The notes under the pieces: generated by a model
Told to the model about the DNA's origin: nothing
The model's input: only the letters and a program-made list of their open reading frames with translations
Database searches by the model: none
Program-made: the position numbers and the translations under genes
In this document: piece after piece, positions 16,140 to 38,600 of the stretch
Layout: each line of letters opens with the position of its first letter
How positions within the stretch are numbered: the first letter of the stretch is position 1
DNA from: Hypomesus transpacificus
Taxonomy: Eukaryota > Chordata > Actinopteri > Osmeriformes > Osmeridae
Length of the DNA stretch: 64,000 nucleotides
Reading direction: 5' to 3'
NCBI RefSeq assembly: GCF_021917145.1
Contig: NC_061073.1
Location: 6,491,485-6,555,484, forward strand

Positions 16140-16251
16140 ACGCCATAGGCAGACAAATATAAAAGCTGTATGAAAACACAATGAAACATGTCTGATAAAA
16201 GACTTGCTGAGAACTTGGCAGTGGATGTAAGAATCTGTATAGTCAACATTC

Positions 16252-19200
16252 TCATACACCTCTGGCTTTGTCAAACTCATGGGCGATCTTCAGTGCTGTG
16301 CTGTTGAGTCCCACTGACTGCATGTTAGTTATGATTGTCACCACGACACCCTGAGGGAGAGCAGCTCTCTGCCTTTCAGCTATCTCACTCATGGGCTCAC
16401 TGGGCAGGATGAGCAGCACACTGCTAGCCCCTACAGCACCTCCTGTATGTGACACGTAATGCCTACGTCTCCTGCAAAGGCCATACTTCTGCAGCTTCTC
16501 TACCACCAGCCAGCCGTGAGCGTACAGCCCATCTTTATCCCAGCTCGCCTCGGTTTTTTCCACAGGAGCCCACAGGGCCGTGGCTGTCTGGGGCTGCAGG
16601 ATGCCAGGCAGGAGGCCTGACGTGTCCTTTAGCTGGGCCAACTGGAAGCTGTAGAGCAGTGCATTTCCAAATATGAGCAGGTCGCCCACAGTGGAGAGGA
16701 AGCCCCCTCCGGCCCACTTGTAGGAGTTGTCTACGTACGGGCAGTTCACAATACGCCCTTTCTTACTGAAATGATAAAACCTGCAATGACAACACCACAG
16801 TCGGTCAACATGTGAATGTGGACATTTTGCATGAAACAATTTGCTATGCAGTAATTCCAAGTTAGTGATATGTACAGTATTTCACAAAAGTTAGTACACC
16901 CCTCACTTTTTTGTAAATATTTTATTATATCTTTTCCTGTGACAACACTGAAAAAAAATGACACTTTGCTACAATGTAAAGAAGTGAATGTACAGCTTGT
17001 ATAGCAGTGTAAATTTGCTTTCCCCTCAAAATAACTCACATACATTAATGTCTAAACCGCTGTCAGCAAAAGTGAGTACACCCCTAAATGAAAATGTCCA
17101 AATTGGGCCCAAAGTGTCAATATTTTGTGTGGCCACCATTATTTTCTGGCACTGCCTTAATCTTCTTGGGCATGGAGTTCACCAGAGCTTCACAGGAGTG
17201 GAGTGGACTTGGCAAAGAACTGTCTGAGGATCTGAAAAAAATAATGGTTGCTCTACAACTTGCTTTACGTTTACATTTATTCATTTAGCAGACGCTTTTA
17301 TCCAAAGCGACTACCAAGAGAGAGCTTTACAAAGTGCATAGGTCACTGATAATAACAACAAGATAGCCCCAAAGCATTGCAGGTAGCCAAAAACAGAAGT
17401 ACACATTGTGAACAAGCAAAAATAAGTGCTAAAGGGAAGAAACCATAAGAGCATGTAGTTAAGCAAATGACAATACACAACATGAATCTCTAAGTGCAAG
17501 TGTACCTGTAGGAAAGCAATAAAAATAGGATTAAATATAATACAACAGTTTAAATCAGCTACCACTAACCAACAAGAGCAACAGTCTAAGCAAGAGTCAT
17601 TGTGATCCTTGAGGAAACTAGCGTTGGGTTTAACAAACCATTCCTAAGTACCGTTGTACTCCCGGAACAAGTGCGTCTTGAGCCTTCTCTTAAAAGGTGG
17701 AGAGACAGTCTGTGTCTCTGATGGAGGTGGGGAGGTGATTCCACCACTGGGGGGCCAGGCAGGAGAAGAGCTTGTGTTGGGACCGGGCGTTCTTGAGCGG
17801 TGGGACCACCAGGCGGTTGTCTGAAGAGGACCGTAGGTGGCGGGTGGGGGTGTAAGGCTGCAGGAGAGACTTGATGTAGTCGGGTGCAGTCCCGTTCACT
17901 GCTCGGAAGGTCAGTACCAGGGTCTTGAATCTAATGCGGGCCGTTATGGGTAGCCAGTGGAGGGAGATGAGGAGCGGGGTAACGTGGGAGCGTCTGGGTA
18001 GATTGTAGACCAGGCTGCGTTCTGAATCCTCTGAAGAGGGCGGGTTGCGCATGCTGGGAGACCGGCAAGCAGCGAGTTGCAGTAGTCTAACTTGGAGAGG
18101 ACCATTGCTTGGACAAGCAGCTGGGTGGAGTGCTCAGACAGGTATCTCCTGATCTTCCGGATGTTGTAGAGGGCGAATCTACACGACCGGGAGACCGCAG
18201 CAATGTGGGCCGTGAGGGAGAGCTCGTCATCCATGGTAACCCCAAGGTTCCTGGCAGAGGATGAGGGGGTCACCGTTGCAGATCCCAGGGTGATTGAGAG
18301 GTTGTGGGAGATGGAGGGTTTGGCCGGGATGATGAGAAGTTCCGTTTTGGCAAGGTTCAGCTGGAGGTGGTGCTGACACAAGGTTCAGCTGGAGGTGGTG
18401 CTGGGAGGGTCTGACACTTTGCCTCCCCAGGAGACCTGGTATGATCTTCCCGACAGGTAGGATGAGATCCACTGGAGTGCAGTGCCAGTGATCCCCATCT
18501 CAGAGAGTCTGGAGAGCAGGATCTGGTGGTTAACCGTATCAAAAGCCGCAGAAAGGTCCAGCAGAATGATGACGCTTTACGATGGCCTAGGCTATAAGAA
18601 GATTGCCAGGACCCTGACACTGAGCTGCAGCACGGTGGCCAAGACCATACAGCAGTTTAACAGGACAGGTTCCACACAGAACAGGCCTCGCCATGGTCGA
18701 CCAAAGAAGTTGAGTGCACATGCTCAGCGTCATATCCAAAGGTTGTCTTTAGGAAATAGACGCATGAGTTTGGGGTGGGGTGGGTCACCCTGTCAGTGCT
18801 CAGACCATACGTCGCACACTGCATCAAATTGGTTTTTGTCCCAGAAGGAAGCCTCTTCTAAAGATGATGCACAAGAAAGCCCGCAAACAGTTTGCTGAAG
18901 ACAAGCAGACTAAGGACATGTATTACTGGAACCATGTCCTGTGGTCTGATGAGACCAAGATAAACTTGTTTGGTTCAGATGGTGCGAAAACCAGGTGAGG
19001 AGTACAAAGACAAGTGTGTCTTGCGTACAGTCAAGCATGGTGGTGGAAGTGTCATGGTCTGGGGCTGCATGAGTGCTGCATGAGTGCTGCCGGCACCGGG
19101 GAGCTACAGTTCATTGAGGGAACCATGAATGCCAACATGTACTGTGACATATTGAAGCAGAGCATGATCCCCTACCTTCGGAGACTGGGCCGCAGGGCAG

Positions 19201-21187
19201 TATTCCAACCTGATAACGACCCCAAACACACCTCCAAAACGACCACGGCCATGCTCAAGAAGCTGAGGGTAAAGGTGATGGACTGGCCAAGCATGTTTCC
19301 AGACCTAAACCCTATTGAGCATCTGTGGGGCATCCTCAAATGGATGATGGAGTAGCGCAAGGTCTATCCACCAGCTCTGTGATGTCGTCATGGAGGAGTG
19401 GAAGAGGACTCCAGTGGCAACCTGTGAAGCTCTGGTGAACTCCATGCCCAAAAAGATTAAGGCAGTGCTAGAAAATAATGGTGGCCAGACAAAATATTGA
19501 CACTTTGGGCCCAATTTGCAATTTTTCACTTAAGGGTGTACTCACTTTTGATAGATACTGTAGCTATAGAGAAAAATTGTGGCTGATCACCTTGAGCGAT
19601 TATAGATGATGGGATCATTTTCATCTGGTACTGTGTTGAGCATGCCCAGTTCCCTGAACATCTTCATCATGTGATCCAGGAAGCGCTGGCCTGCAGCCCG
19701 CTCCACCACAGCACTGAGGAGGGTGAAGGCATGGGTCGAGTACAGAAACGTAGTGCCTGAAAGCAACAACAGCATAACTTTTCTAGCCATTGGTTGTCCA
19801 TTACATGGACATAAGACTGCAGTTGTTCTTGGGGCATACCTTACCAGGTTTGAAAACGAGAGGATCATACTTGAACAAATCCAAAGCTTGAATAACACTG
19901 TCAAAGCCATCTTTCAGGTAGTACTCCTCCTGTTCAAACTCCTTCTTCTTCTGGTTCTGCTTGGTACAGCTGGCCTCTGTCTTAGTGTCCTCTGTGTTTT
20001 CTTTTGTGCTTTTCTCTTCTTTGTCTGGTTGCTTTAGAGGTCGTCTTGCCTTCTCCCTGTCCTCTCTCACTTTCTTGATGTCCTTCTCATAGTGCCGTAT
20101 GCCACTCAGGTGAGACAGAATCATCCTTGGAGTTATTGTGACCTGGAAAACGAGGAAAATAATGATGCAGAGATCGAACAACAACCATAAACTAGGACCA
20201 GCAAACAACTGTTTTAAAGAAGCTTTCCTTTTTCCAGACATTTAAGTTCCCTTAAAACTTACATCTTCCCCCTCAAACTGTTTTTGGGGGAACTCAGGGA
20301 CGTACTTCTGGACTGGAGCATCCAGGTCAAGCTTTCCCTCTTCGCACAGACGAGCTGCTGCAGCTGTTGTGAGGGGCTTACTGATGCTAGCAATCCGCAG
20401 TACTGTCTCTGGACTGCATGGTACTCGGTTCTCCAAGTCAGCATAGCCAAGCCCTGTAACATCCAAACTTTAGCTAGGCATGTTAGGTACTTAATCTATA
20501 GCCGTATTATCTATAGCCTTACTATACTGAGAAAGAGTTAAGTGCTATGACTTAACCCTATATGCTTTAGATATGTCCAGAATGAACGCAGATAAACCAT
20601 GACCCCACTTCCCCCGCGACACCTACTTTACCTTCACACCAGACCTGTGTGCCATCGACAGACACACCAACAACTAGTCCTGGTGCCCCTACTTCATCCT
20701 GTCAGGCATAGAGAAAATAAAAAGTGTAAGATTGAACTTTGAAAGTTATCAACTGGACTTAACGGCGATCATTTTGTGACAAAGACACAGCAAAACATGC
20801 TCTAAATACCTGCTGGCCTACCTTTATCCGACGAGCAAGGTCCCGGCTTACTTGAATCGCCGGAAGGTATCTCCCAGACTTCCTCCCCATGTCATTATTA
20901 ATTATATACTCACACGAGCTTTCATTGAAGTCAATATGACATTTCAAACCCAACCCTAAGATTATGCCTGTACCGATTCCAAATATCCAAAACCTGGATT
21001 TGTAAATGGTGACAGATTGACGTACAAAAAACTGTCTTCGCTGCCGTACAAAGCTTTGCTTTGACAGCCTTGTTTTGCATCGAGCTTGCGGTGTCCACAA
21101 AGATGAATAACTGCGTAGGGTCGGCGTAAAACTAGATTTACAGTTGGTACAGACGCGTTTTAGTGGCAAATAAAGTAGCCACGACAT
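16252..21187 (-). CDS. lactb: Serine beta-lactamase-like protein LACTB, complete
   Basis: LACTB is a mitochondrial penicillin-binding-protein/beta-lactamase relative that forms filaments in the intermembrane space and affects lipid metabolism. Exons, 5' to 3': 20822-21187, 20632-20698, 20263-20453, 19845-20142, 19591-19756, 16252-16780. All splice sites are GT-AG and the sum is 1617 bases, 538 aa (human 547). Exon 1 gives a basic N-terminus and a hydrophobic segment ([16 protein letters not shown]), fitting mitochondrial targeting plus a membrane anchor. The SxxK motif is Ser167-Ile-Ser-Lys170, the expected catalytic tyrosine is Tyr226 in IRHYEK, and an HTGG motif lies near 474-477. A charged Lys/Glu-rich loop (about 230-290) follows the tyrosine, as in vertebrate LACTB. 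The start is the ATG at 21185-21187; the frame stays open upstream but without an ATG. The last intron (2.8 kb) carries nested transposons. No lesion is seen. Confidence 0.95.
17270..18573 (-). mobile_element. 5'-truncated L2-clade LINE inserted in the Tc1 element
   Basis: Read on the minus strand it encodes the C-terminal part of a non-LTR reverse transcriptase: [16 protein letters not shown], then [15 protein letters not shown], then [18 protein letters not shown] non-coding tail ends in GCGTCTGCTAAATGAATAA. The order and motifs fit the L2/CR1 group and the tail matches fish L2. The reading frame is broken and a 24-base segment near 18352-18403 is duplicated in tandem. An 8-base direct repeat, GCTTTACG, flanks it at 17262-17269 and 18574-18581, so it jumped into the Tc1 copy after that was already present. 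Confidence 0.85.
18582..19355 (+). pseudogene. Broken Tc1 transposase gene
   Basis: The DNA-binding half is in one frame, then a frame change near 18775 and another near 18995 precede the C-terminal DDE half. A stop follows LKWMME. Three acidic catalytic contexts are recognisable but never in one frame, so it is a relic. No N-terminal start survives because of the L2 insertion. Confidence 0.85.
20263..20453 (-). CDS. lactb: lactb exon 3, carrying the SxxK catalytic motif
   Basis: It encodes [12 protein letters not shown] through the SISK active site to FEGED. The Ser and Lys of SxxK are the acylation pair of class C/PBP-type enzymes. The start phase completes the Gly codon begun in exon 2, and the donor is GTAAGT. 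Confidence 0.95.
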
Positions 21188-22130
21188 TGCAACAAATGTC
21201 GCGTTTTTCACTACTAACCTGTAAAATTGAGTAAACGTTTGTGTTTTCAGCAAACGATCGTATCCGTTTCCTGCCTCCTGCTTGTCAGACAAAGTTAATC
21301 AATAACCGATATTTTTGGATGCTTTTCCTTTTAAGAGTCAGTAGGCTACAGCTAACTGATTGAAATAAACTGAAAACTCGTCATTTGAGTTGAGACTTAC
21401 ATATTTACAACCATTTGAATTTAGTTTTTTCAACACATTCTCTCCCCTTTCTTCGCTCCCTTGTAATGTAAGAAATAAAGTATAGGCTGTTGTTATTGGT
21501 TACTGTATGCTACTTACATCTGACAGCCTCAACCGCACAACCTCCTCTTGTGACAGAGCTAACTTCCTGCTGGCACTATAGAGGGCAGAATTTTTCTGAG
21601 TTTGTTTAAATTTTATTTTGTGCAGATTGGCGTCAACTCTACAGTTCCTAATTAATTTTGATCTTTAGGTATCACATTACATTTGCTTTAACAACTTCTG
21701 TCTTGTGTCTGGGATATGATGCATTCAGTATACAATTATGGTTACACTAAATTGCTAGCAGTATACAATGTGGATCATTCAAATAGGACAAAACACTTAA
21801 ACTGGATACAGTGATCCATCTCGTGACTCATTCCCTCCCCCACCTCTGCAAATCTAAGACTTTGACTGAGCCAGAAGGAACAGAGTAAATGTAATAAAGC
21901 TGGATGAGTATCAATTTGTTATGGTAAAACACACTGAACTGTGGGTAACTTTCTGCTACAGTAGCCTACCTACTGGATAAGAGTCGCCATTGCCTTTAAC
22001 CTAAAAAGCCTGAAAACGTTGAACGGGCTAGAACTATGAAGCCTATTCAATACAGTGCAAAGCAATTGCACTTGTTCAAGTTTAGACATATAATTGCATG
22101 AAACAAAAATAGGCCACCAGTTATACAATC
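21188..22130. other. Short spacer between lactb start and tpm1 end
   Basis: About 0.9 kb separates the lactb start from the probable tpm1 3' end. It should contain the lactb promoter and 5' UTR. No TATA box is convincing and no gene is visible. Confidence 0.4.
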
Positions 22131-22145
22131 TCAAACTGTGCGATT

Positions 22146-22185
22146 TTATTATTTTTTTAAATCTGTATTTAATTGACTTTTTATT
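22146..22185 (-). terminator. Possible polyadenylation signals of the tpm1 exon-9d transcript
   Basis: Two AATAAA-type hexamers read on the minus strand here, about 0.9 kb after the exon 9d stop. They would end the non-muscle-type mRNA. Confidence 0.3.
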
Positions 22186-23046
22186 TCAGATATGATATAC
22201 ACTTACATCTACATTTAATAAAAATAATAAAAACAAGGCACAACCAAATATGACGGAAATCATACTTAAGACAAGATGAAAAAATTTCGAACTATGGTTT
22301 CACCAAAAAATAAGAATATGAATGCATTAGCAAGATGATGTTGGCATACAATTTGTAATGAGTTTCAGGCTCAAAAGAAAAATAAATATACTTGGGCATG
22401 TAGACAGATCCCTTTCTAGTCAGGGTATCATACTGGCACCAAACAAGACAAATGAAAAAATAAACAAAATGAGTTTTGGACTTTACAATAAGAAAAAAAT
22501 GAATTTCCTACTCTTTCCTTGAAACTATTTGACAACACAGAAGCACCAGTCAATAGATGGTTTTAAAAACCTGACATCTTTCACAATCACATTTGTGATG
22601 CGAGATTGAAATAAGTGCTACATTTTTCCACTTTGTCTTAGTTGGAAATGCATGGTGTGCGTTTAATCAGGATGGAATGGGTATGCACCAGATGAATTAC
22701 CTTCAATCCACCAGACACAGGTCAAAACAACCTATTTAACAAATGGCACAATTTCCCCTGATCACTTGTCACATTTATTTTACTATACTTGACTACAAAA
22801 TGCTGACATCATTGCAGGTATACATCAGCAAAATAACAAAAGCGTTTCTCATTTAGGGCTTTGTTAAGGAAATGTTGTACCTTTCCTTCAGTCTTGCTCC
22901 CATGTTGAGTTTCACTGAAGGCAGTATGGTGCAATAGAAAGAAGCATCTGGATGTTTGGTCTCCACCATTGGCGTGGAATGGAAGGAGGTTCATGGCAAG
23001 CGAGGTGCAAGTACAAAAAGCCAAAACTGAAGAGGAAACTAAACTT

Positions 23047-32377
<9,331 letters not shown>

Positions 32378-32636
32378 TTATTGTTTGTTTGGCTGCACCA
32401 AAAGTCCCAAAAGAAACCTAGAGGAGAGGCTAAGAGCGTCTGTGCCGAACTGAACGCTAAGCTGGAGTGCAAGCTCTTCCTGACTGTGCCCTGTCAAATA
32501 TGTACTTTCACGGGGGGCGACTGAATTCCTTTGGACATCCAATACTTTTTTTGGAGAGGGCCTTCCGCATGCCCAATCTTTTTTTATGGATCTGCTCTGC
32601 GATTCGCTGCTCTCAGACATTTGACCATTGATATGA

Positions 32637-32646
32637 CTATATATGG
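32637..32646 (-). promoter_or_regulatory. Near-CArG / TATA-like site upstream of tpm1 exon 1a
   Basis: On the minus strand the ten bases read CCATATATAG, one mismatch from the SRF consensus CC(A/T)6GG, and they contain TATATA. It lies 266 bases before the exon 1a ATG. Muscle tropomyosin promoters are known to use such sites; the role here is inference. Confidence 0.3.
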
Positions 32647-32649
32647 GAT

Positions 32650-35600
32650 CTAAGGGGCAAGAGAGCAGCTCCCTTAAGACGGCTTCCTATTTGCAAGTAT
32701 TAAAGGGAGCCGGATTGACACTTTCCCGAGAAGATGGAGAAGGAAGGAGAGGGAAAAGCAAGCAACAGTACCTGATGGAATTCCTCTTACAGCAGCTTAT
32801 AGCCCTAATACTGTTAAGTATACTATTTGCAATGCAACTTGTTTTCAAACATGTTATTAGTGGGCTTCAACATTTGCCCTGTCTTTTACTATACTCTTAC
32901 CCTTGTGGTGATCTCCTTTACCATTGCACTAATATTAGCTGGCTTTGCATTTCAGGTAAAGTATGTCTCATAAAATACATGTTTTATGTACAGTCAATCT
33001 TTTTAAATATTTCTCTCATCAAGGGTATGCTTGCCTATACAAAGGGACCTGTGTATCTACAAAGACAGTCTGCATTGGCTTTCACCAGCTTCTGTCTCTT
33101 AGTATGTATGTAGTCAGTGCTCCAGGGAGGTGTTGAATCTGGCCAGGTCAAGTATACAGTCTAAGAAGTGGTACTCTTGTTGAGATTTTGAAGTCAGCCA
33201 GCCCCTGAGGCATTGTTAACAATCTCAGTAGTGTGAGATTGGGAAATGTATCCCTGAGAATGTATCGAGTGGCCTCCTGCAAACTCTTTAAGTATCAGCT
33301 GGCTGTGAGTGGTCAGCTTCCATGGGACACCCAAGTGTGATGGTATTTCAGCAGTCCACCCTCATCTACAGTAGATCCTAACGGAGCAACTGTTACGCTT
33401 GAAGTGAGAGAACTGAAACCACTGAACAAATGTTGCAAGGCAACTGCAGAGATACTTCCCACCTTAACTCACTAAGATGTTTTGCATCAGGTAAAACCTA
33501 CATAAGATATATTTCTTATTTAAATGTTTAAAACCTTATGAAACATGTACTTCAGTTAGAGCCTTGAGTCTTAAGACAACCCCATATCCTCTCAAAGATT
33601 CTCAAGAGGGTATATTTAGGATAGCCTCCTTCAAGCACCTGCCCTGGTCTGTAAAGTTGAACCAAAGACACCATGCCAAGTGTCTGGAGCCAGCTCTGAT
33701 GAGACAAACCCCTAAAATTAACCATGTCTCCCACACTATTCAATTGGTTCTAGTTTTGGAACAAATGTGTCAGCCGCGACACGTACTCTATGTAATTAAA
33801 ATACTTTGACACATTCATTATGTTAGTAAATGTCTTACAGAGCTTATTCATGATATCATATTGTTTTCTTGAACAAATAAGACATGGTTATTGTATTAGA
33901 GTATGATGAGACCACTAATTATGTTGTAGATCCCATCTTTAAAAAATTAAGCTCCTTGACTCCTGCCATTCCAGTCATTCAGGAGAAAGGATATAGTCTA
34001 TAGTCATTTCCAGACAGTAGGGTTAGAAAAATGTAATGTGTCATCACGTCTGAGTGGCAGGACATTTTGTGATGGTACTATTACACAGATACAACTATTT
34101 TAGAGTAAACCTAACAATAGCATAAATGATAATTTTTTATCATTGAGGCAACTGTTGCTTAACATTCTAATCTCAGAGGACACATATTGAAGGCCGGTAT
34201 AGGTAAATGCCCTTCACTTTACCAGTGTATAAATGTGGTTTGTTCTCAACACCAGGTCAGGGATTTAAGGCTGGTACCTTAGTGGTACAGCTCTTCTGCA
34301 CTTTTGCAAATGTTTTCACTGTCTGTACAGCCCGGTAATATAATAAATGTAAATATTGAAATCTGAATTTAGTCGCTGTTGTGTTCTCTTTGTGTGAGTC
34401 TTTCCTTGCTGCTCTGAAACTGAACTGGTACAACCATGAACACTGATAACATTTATTTGTAAATAGCATTGCACATTGAATTCATCCAATCTGAGTAGAT
34501 GTAATTTGATTTGTAAATCCAAATTTGGCAGTGAAGTCTGCATGCTACCGTACAAACTGTACTCAAATTAAAACATGTTTTTTGTTTGTTGCCACATCTT
34601 TAAAGATCAGCTAATAATATGCATCGAACTGGGATTTGACTGTATTAAAAAACTGAGAAATAGAATATGTATACAGTACATTATCACTGATGGTAAAGTT
34701 CAGATTGTCTGTAAAGCATGTTTGTAACATGATCTGATCCTCAGCACCCCTAATTGTCTCTACAGTATTTTCACTGGGAAGCAGTCACAGGAGGTTTGCG
34801 GTCGCATGCTGGATTTGCAGTGGTATTCTGGGAATGAAAATAGCTCTATTATGATCTTTTCTTTTCACATATTGAAATAGTATAAACAGCCAAAGGGCCA
34901 ATGAATATGGCTTTGATGCAGGTAGAGTCACAAAGTATTTGCTTTGTCTAGACATCACAGCACTGTGTCCTGCAACAATAGTACATTTTGCATCAATAAA
35001 CTAGATTACAGATGTAAATAAATGACCTATTATTTATTTACTGATTAAGCGACACATATTGAAGATGGCTAATATTTAGTTCTTTTGGTTAACTTATTCT
35101 GAAGTTCTATGGAGCCTCAAGAACTACACATTTGCCTTTCCTTGTAACTCAACTTCTAAAACATTCTAAAGAGGTATAATTATGTGTTTCTCAAAATAAC
35201 ACTGGATGAAAATATACGTCTGTATGCCTGAGCTCCTGAAAACTTGAGCTTCAGAGAAATTTGATTGTAACTTAAGGAGTTTTGGGAACGCTGAAATGGA
35301 TACTGTTCCTAAACCCTAACAAACATAATTGAATGTTGCTTTTATAGCATTAACTACAAATCTCTTGCATATCATTCACTGTCACGTTATGGCATTGCAC
35401 TTTCTGTTGCTTGGCTGATGCTTTGGACTTTATATGAGTAATGCTTCGCATAGATAGATATCACCACAGATAAGCCAGGAACACTATCCTAATGTTATTT
35501 GATCAGTCACGTGGATTTCATTTGTCTTACTGTAGGTCATCAACAAATTTGACTTTTTATCAAACAAGCAGACCTCTTCAGGGATGGATTCATACTACTT

Positions 35601-38600
35601 TGTTGGGTTATGATCACAATTCAAGAAGATGATGAGATCCAGATCCAGTCATGGGAAACATCAGGAAATAATTGCATGGACAACAATGAAACACGGATGT
35701 TAAAAGTTAGAATTCCTTTATATAGATTAATAATATTTTGCAGTAACTCTTTATTACAGAACAGCCTTTTTCAGATGTCCCACATGAAGATAGTATTCTG
35801 ATTTCTATCAGTAGGCTGATCTGATACAGTAACCAGGCCCCCTGTGTGAATGGAATGTCCGGTTCCCTTCTGCGGCTGCAAAGGGAGAAACCCCGCTCAT
35901 CTAGGCCGATGTGTGTCAGAACCTGTTTATCTAAGGGAACCCTTGGGACAGAAGCTAAAGGATTCCATCATGACCTAAAATTCTGTTGTGTTGCACACAA
36001 CATCTTGTGCAGCAGTCTGTAGAGAGAGCCAGGAACTGTAGACCAGGCTGGACTGTGCCTTGGTGAAAAGCTCCCTCCCAGTGTATGTCTCAGAGGAGCA
36101 CTTTGTTGGAAGCTTCCTTGTCAAATATCATCTGAGGATTTCTGCAGACTTGTCCAGATATATATAGAGCCCTGTGGATCCCTGGGGCCGCACCCTAAGA
36201 ATTAGACCGCTCCATGCTAGGGCATAATCACTTAGCACAGCAAATAGGAAGACAGTGTACTGGAGGGCTGCAACGTAGCCTAATGTAACCTGAGTGCAAC
36301 TAATGCCCTGACAGGGGTCTCTCTGCAGTTATGTTCCATTGGCTTACAGTCCTGACACTCGGAGTAGTGTAGACATAGAGTGACATCAAGTCTTGGCCAG
36401 TGTCTATGCACTTAGGTAATATACACTGTGCATTCAAAAATAATCGTAAACAGCTGGGGAATTGTGATAATGTATCTGACCAGAACCACTTCAGACACCC
36501 TTCTCTCACAGTCACCAGGCATGTTTTTCTGATAATCATTAGACAATGTTAGAATATCTCACTGAAATCTGTGGTTTTCCATTCCACATTCCCATCTTTC
36601 ATCTTTCATCACTGATTAGGCTCCTGCTGAACTACAATGGGTGTCAAATTCCAGGGGTGGGAAGGTCACATGTTTCAGCGACAGGTGCCCCATTAAAGTT
36701 GCACAGAATTCCACCTGTGCAAGGTATTTTCTATAGGTGGCAGCTGCTTATGGAGAGACTCTTTCACCCCTCACACTGGTGAGTCTTGCCATGGTCAGTC
36801 TATAAGATTAGAGAAGGGCCCCTAAAATGTTCTTCTTATTGATATATCAACAATCCGACGCAAATACAAGGATGACTTGTTTAGGTCAACAGTAATAACG
36901 GTAGTTAGATTGAACGTATATATCTTTTAATCAATGCTATTCAACTAACAGGTTGAAGCTAAAATCCTGTTTTTGGAATTACTAAAACCTGTACCAGGGA
37001 AGAACAAGCTGAGACAGCTGAACAAGTCACAGTAAAAATGTGAAAAGTAAAGCAATATTGCTGCATCTAACCCAAAAACAACATGTACCTCACATGCATA
37101 CACTACATTTGCAAAGCAAGAAGGGCACAATAATGATGAAAGCTTTGTGTAAAGAAAATATTTTTCCACTCCAAAAAGAGGGCTGTGTGTGTGGTAGCCA
37201 TCATGGCTGAATACTTGTGGGCTAGCAAGAACTCCTCCCAAAGCGTTTGTTTGTGCTTCTCTTCCACAGCTGGAGACACACAGAGGCAAGAATGTGAGCC
37301 ATATCTGATGCTGCTCTGTCAAGGGGGAGAAGCAGTGAGGGGAAACCACCATGATTCCTTGCTTGGTCATGGTGGGTGCAACCTTTGAACCCTAATGCTA
37401 AAGACGAGTCTCAGTTTAATTATATGTATTTCATCCCACCATTAAACTCCCAAAGAACCCATCTAAATCCACGGAGGCCCTGTTAAAATGTAATAAAAAC
37501 AATAGTCAAGCACTTTGAGTGTGCTTGTTTGTACATTCGGAGAGGTAAGCCAAAAAGGGGTAGTGGAGTAAATTATGTTTACTAGGAGCCTGGATAACTT
37601 TCAACTTCAGATAAGAGATTTCTTACCAGCATCATGGCTGTGGGTTGCCAAGGAATTTCCCCTCAATATATCAGAGGCTGCTGAAAACCACAGTACTAAT
37701 AGAAGGGAGAGTAGTTGAACACTGAAAACTCACAGTGTTCTATGGTCTTGTTCTGATGGCTTCCTGTACAGAATGTTTTGACCCTCTCATGATTATTGAC
37801 TGTATAACAGTTTTATCCCTGCATGCATCTTGTTGACAAGAGAACATTTGCCAGCAATTTCTTGCCCCTAATGGCATAAGGCTAAACCCTTCCGTGTTTA
37901 CACGTAGAGACTAGAGAATCTTCCATACACTTGTCCATATATGGAGTGTATTGTACAGTAGTCTCTCTGTATGTGGAGAGGGCTAGGCTGGAGAGGCTTT
38001 TTGCGAGGTCTAAGTCCTTGATATATTTTTTTTCCATTCTCCGGTGCTATAAAACTGCTTGGTATGCACTTACAACTGAGCTACTGGTCTTCTTCATTGC
38101 TCGAATGCCATGGTGAGAACATACTGGGACAGACAAAGATTTAGAATGGGCATTCCAATGAGTATTTACGTGATACAAAATATGATCATCCCAAAGGCCA
38201 AAGTTTAAGTAACTTATATTTTTACTTTTACAACCTATACATATGGTGTGGGTTTAATTGTAGCAACTACTCTAAAGATGAAAACTAGGATATTTTGTAA
38301 AACCATCACATAAAACAGGAAATTCCCTTTTGGGTTGTGGAAAGTAGCATACAAAATTACATTGAAAAGTGGAGCGGTAAATCAAAGTTATGAGAATTAA
38401 CTGAAAACCCCAAATAACTAGAGCTTGGTTATAGCAAAGCAGTCATTAAGAGCTTGTAGAGGAACATGCTGTATAGGGATGATAATTTACGCTGTGGTTT
38501 GGAATGACTGTGCTGACAGACTGTGCGCAGTGTGACTGATCCCCTGACTATTGTCTCCCTATAAAGCCACAGCTCCACAGTACCTGCCTGCTCATACCAA

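Larger units (their letters stand above)
16875..19560 (+). mobile_element. Degenerate Tc1/mariner element in lactb intron 5
   Basis: It is flanked by TA at 16873-16874 and 19561-19562. Outer ends match as inverted repeats (CAGTATTTCACAAAAG on the left, CAGTATCTATCAAAAG on the right read in reverse). The inverted similarity extends about 300 bases inward, so the left arm also contains an inverted copy of the transposase 3' end. The plus strand encodes a Tc1 transposase split by frameshifts: helix-turn-helix region ([20 protein letters not shown]), catalytic-domain pieces [23 protein letters not shown] and [11 protein letters not shown] short duplication (ATGAGTGCTGC twice at about 19069-19089) adds damage. 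The left half was split by an L2 insertion (17270-18573). It cannot encode active transposase. Confidence 0.9.

Noticed and set aside
18482..18898. Intact-looking transposase frame
   Set aside because: The first part reads through antisense L2 sequence and the last part is out of the Tc1 frame; only the middle is transposase.
20759..21292. Extended lactb N-terminus starting at 21292
   Set aside because: The codon there is TTG, not ATG. The first ATG in frame is at 21185-21187 and gives a length matching LACTB.
36945..37370. 141-codon minus-strand frame between tpm1 and tln2
   Set aside because: No domain, no splice context, non-coding-like composition; length is possible by chance in this window.
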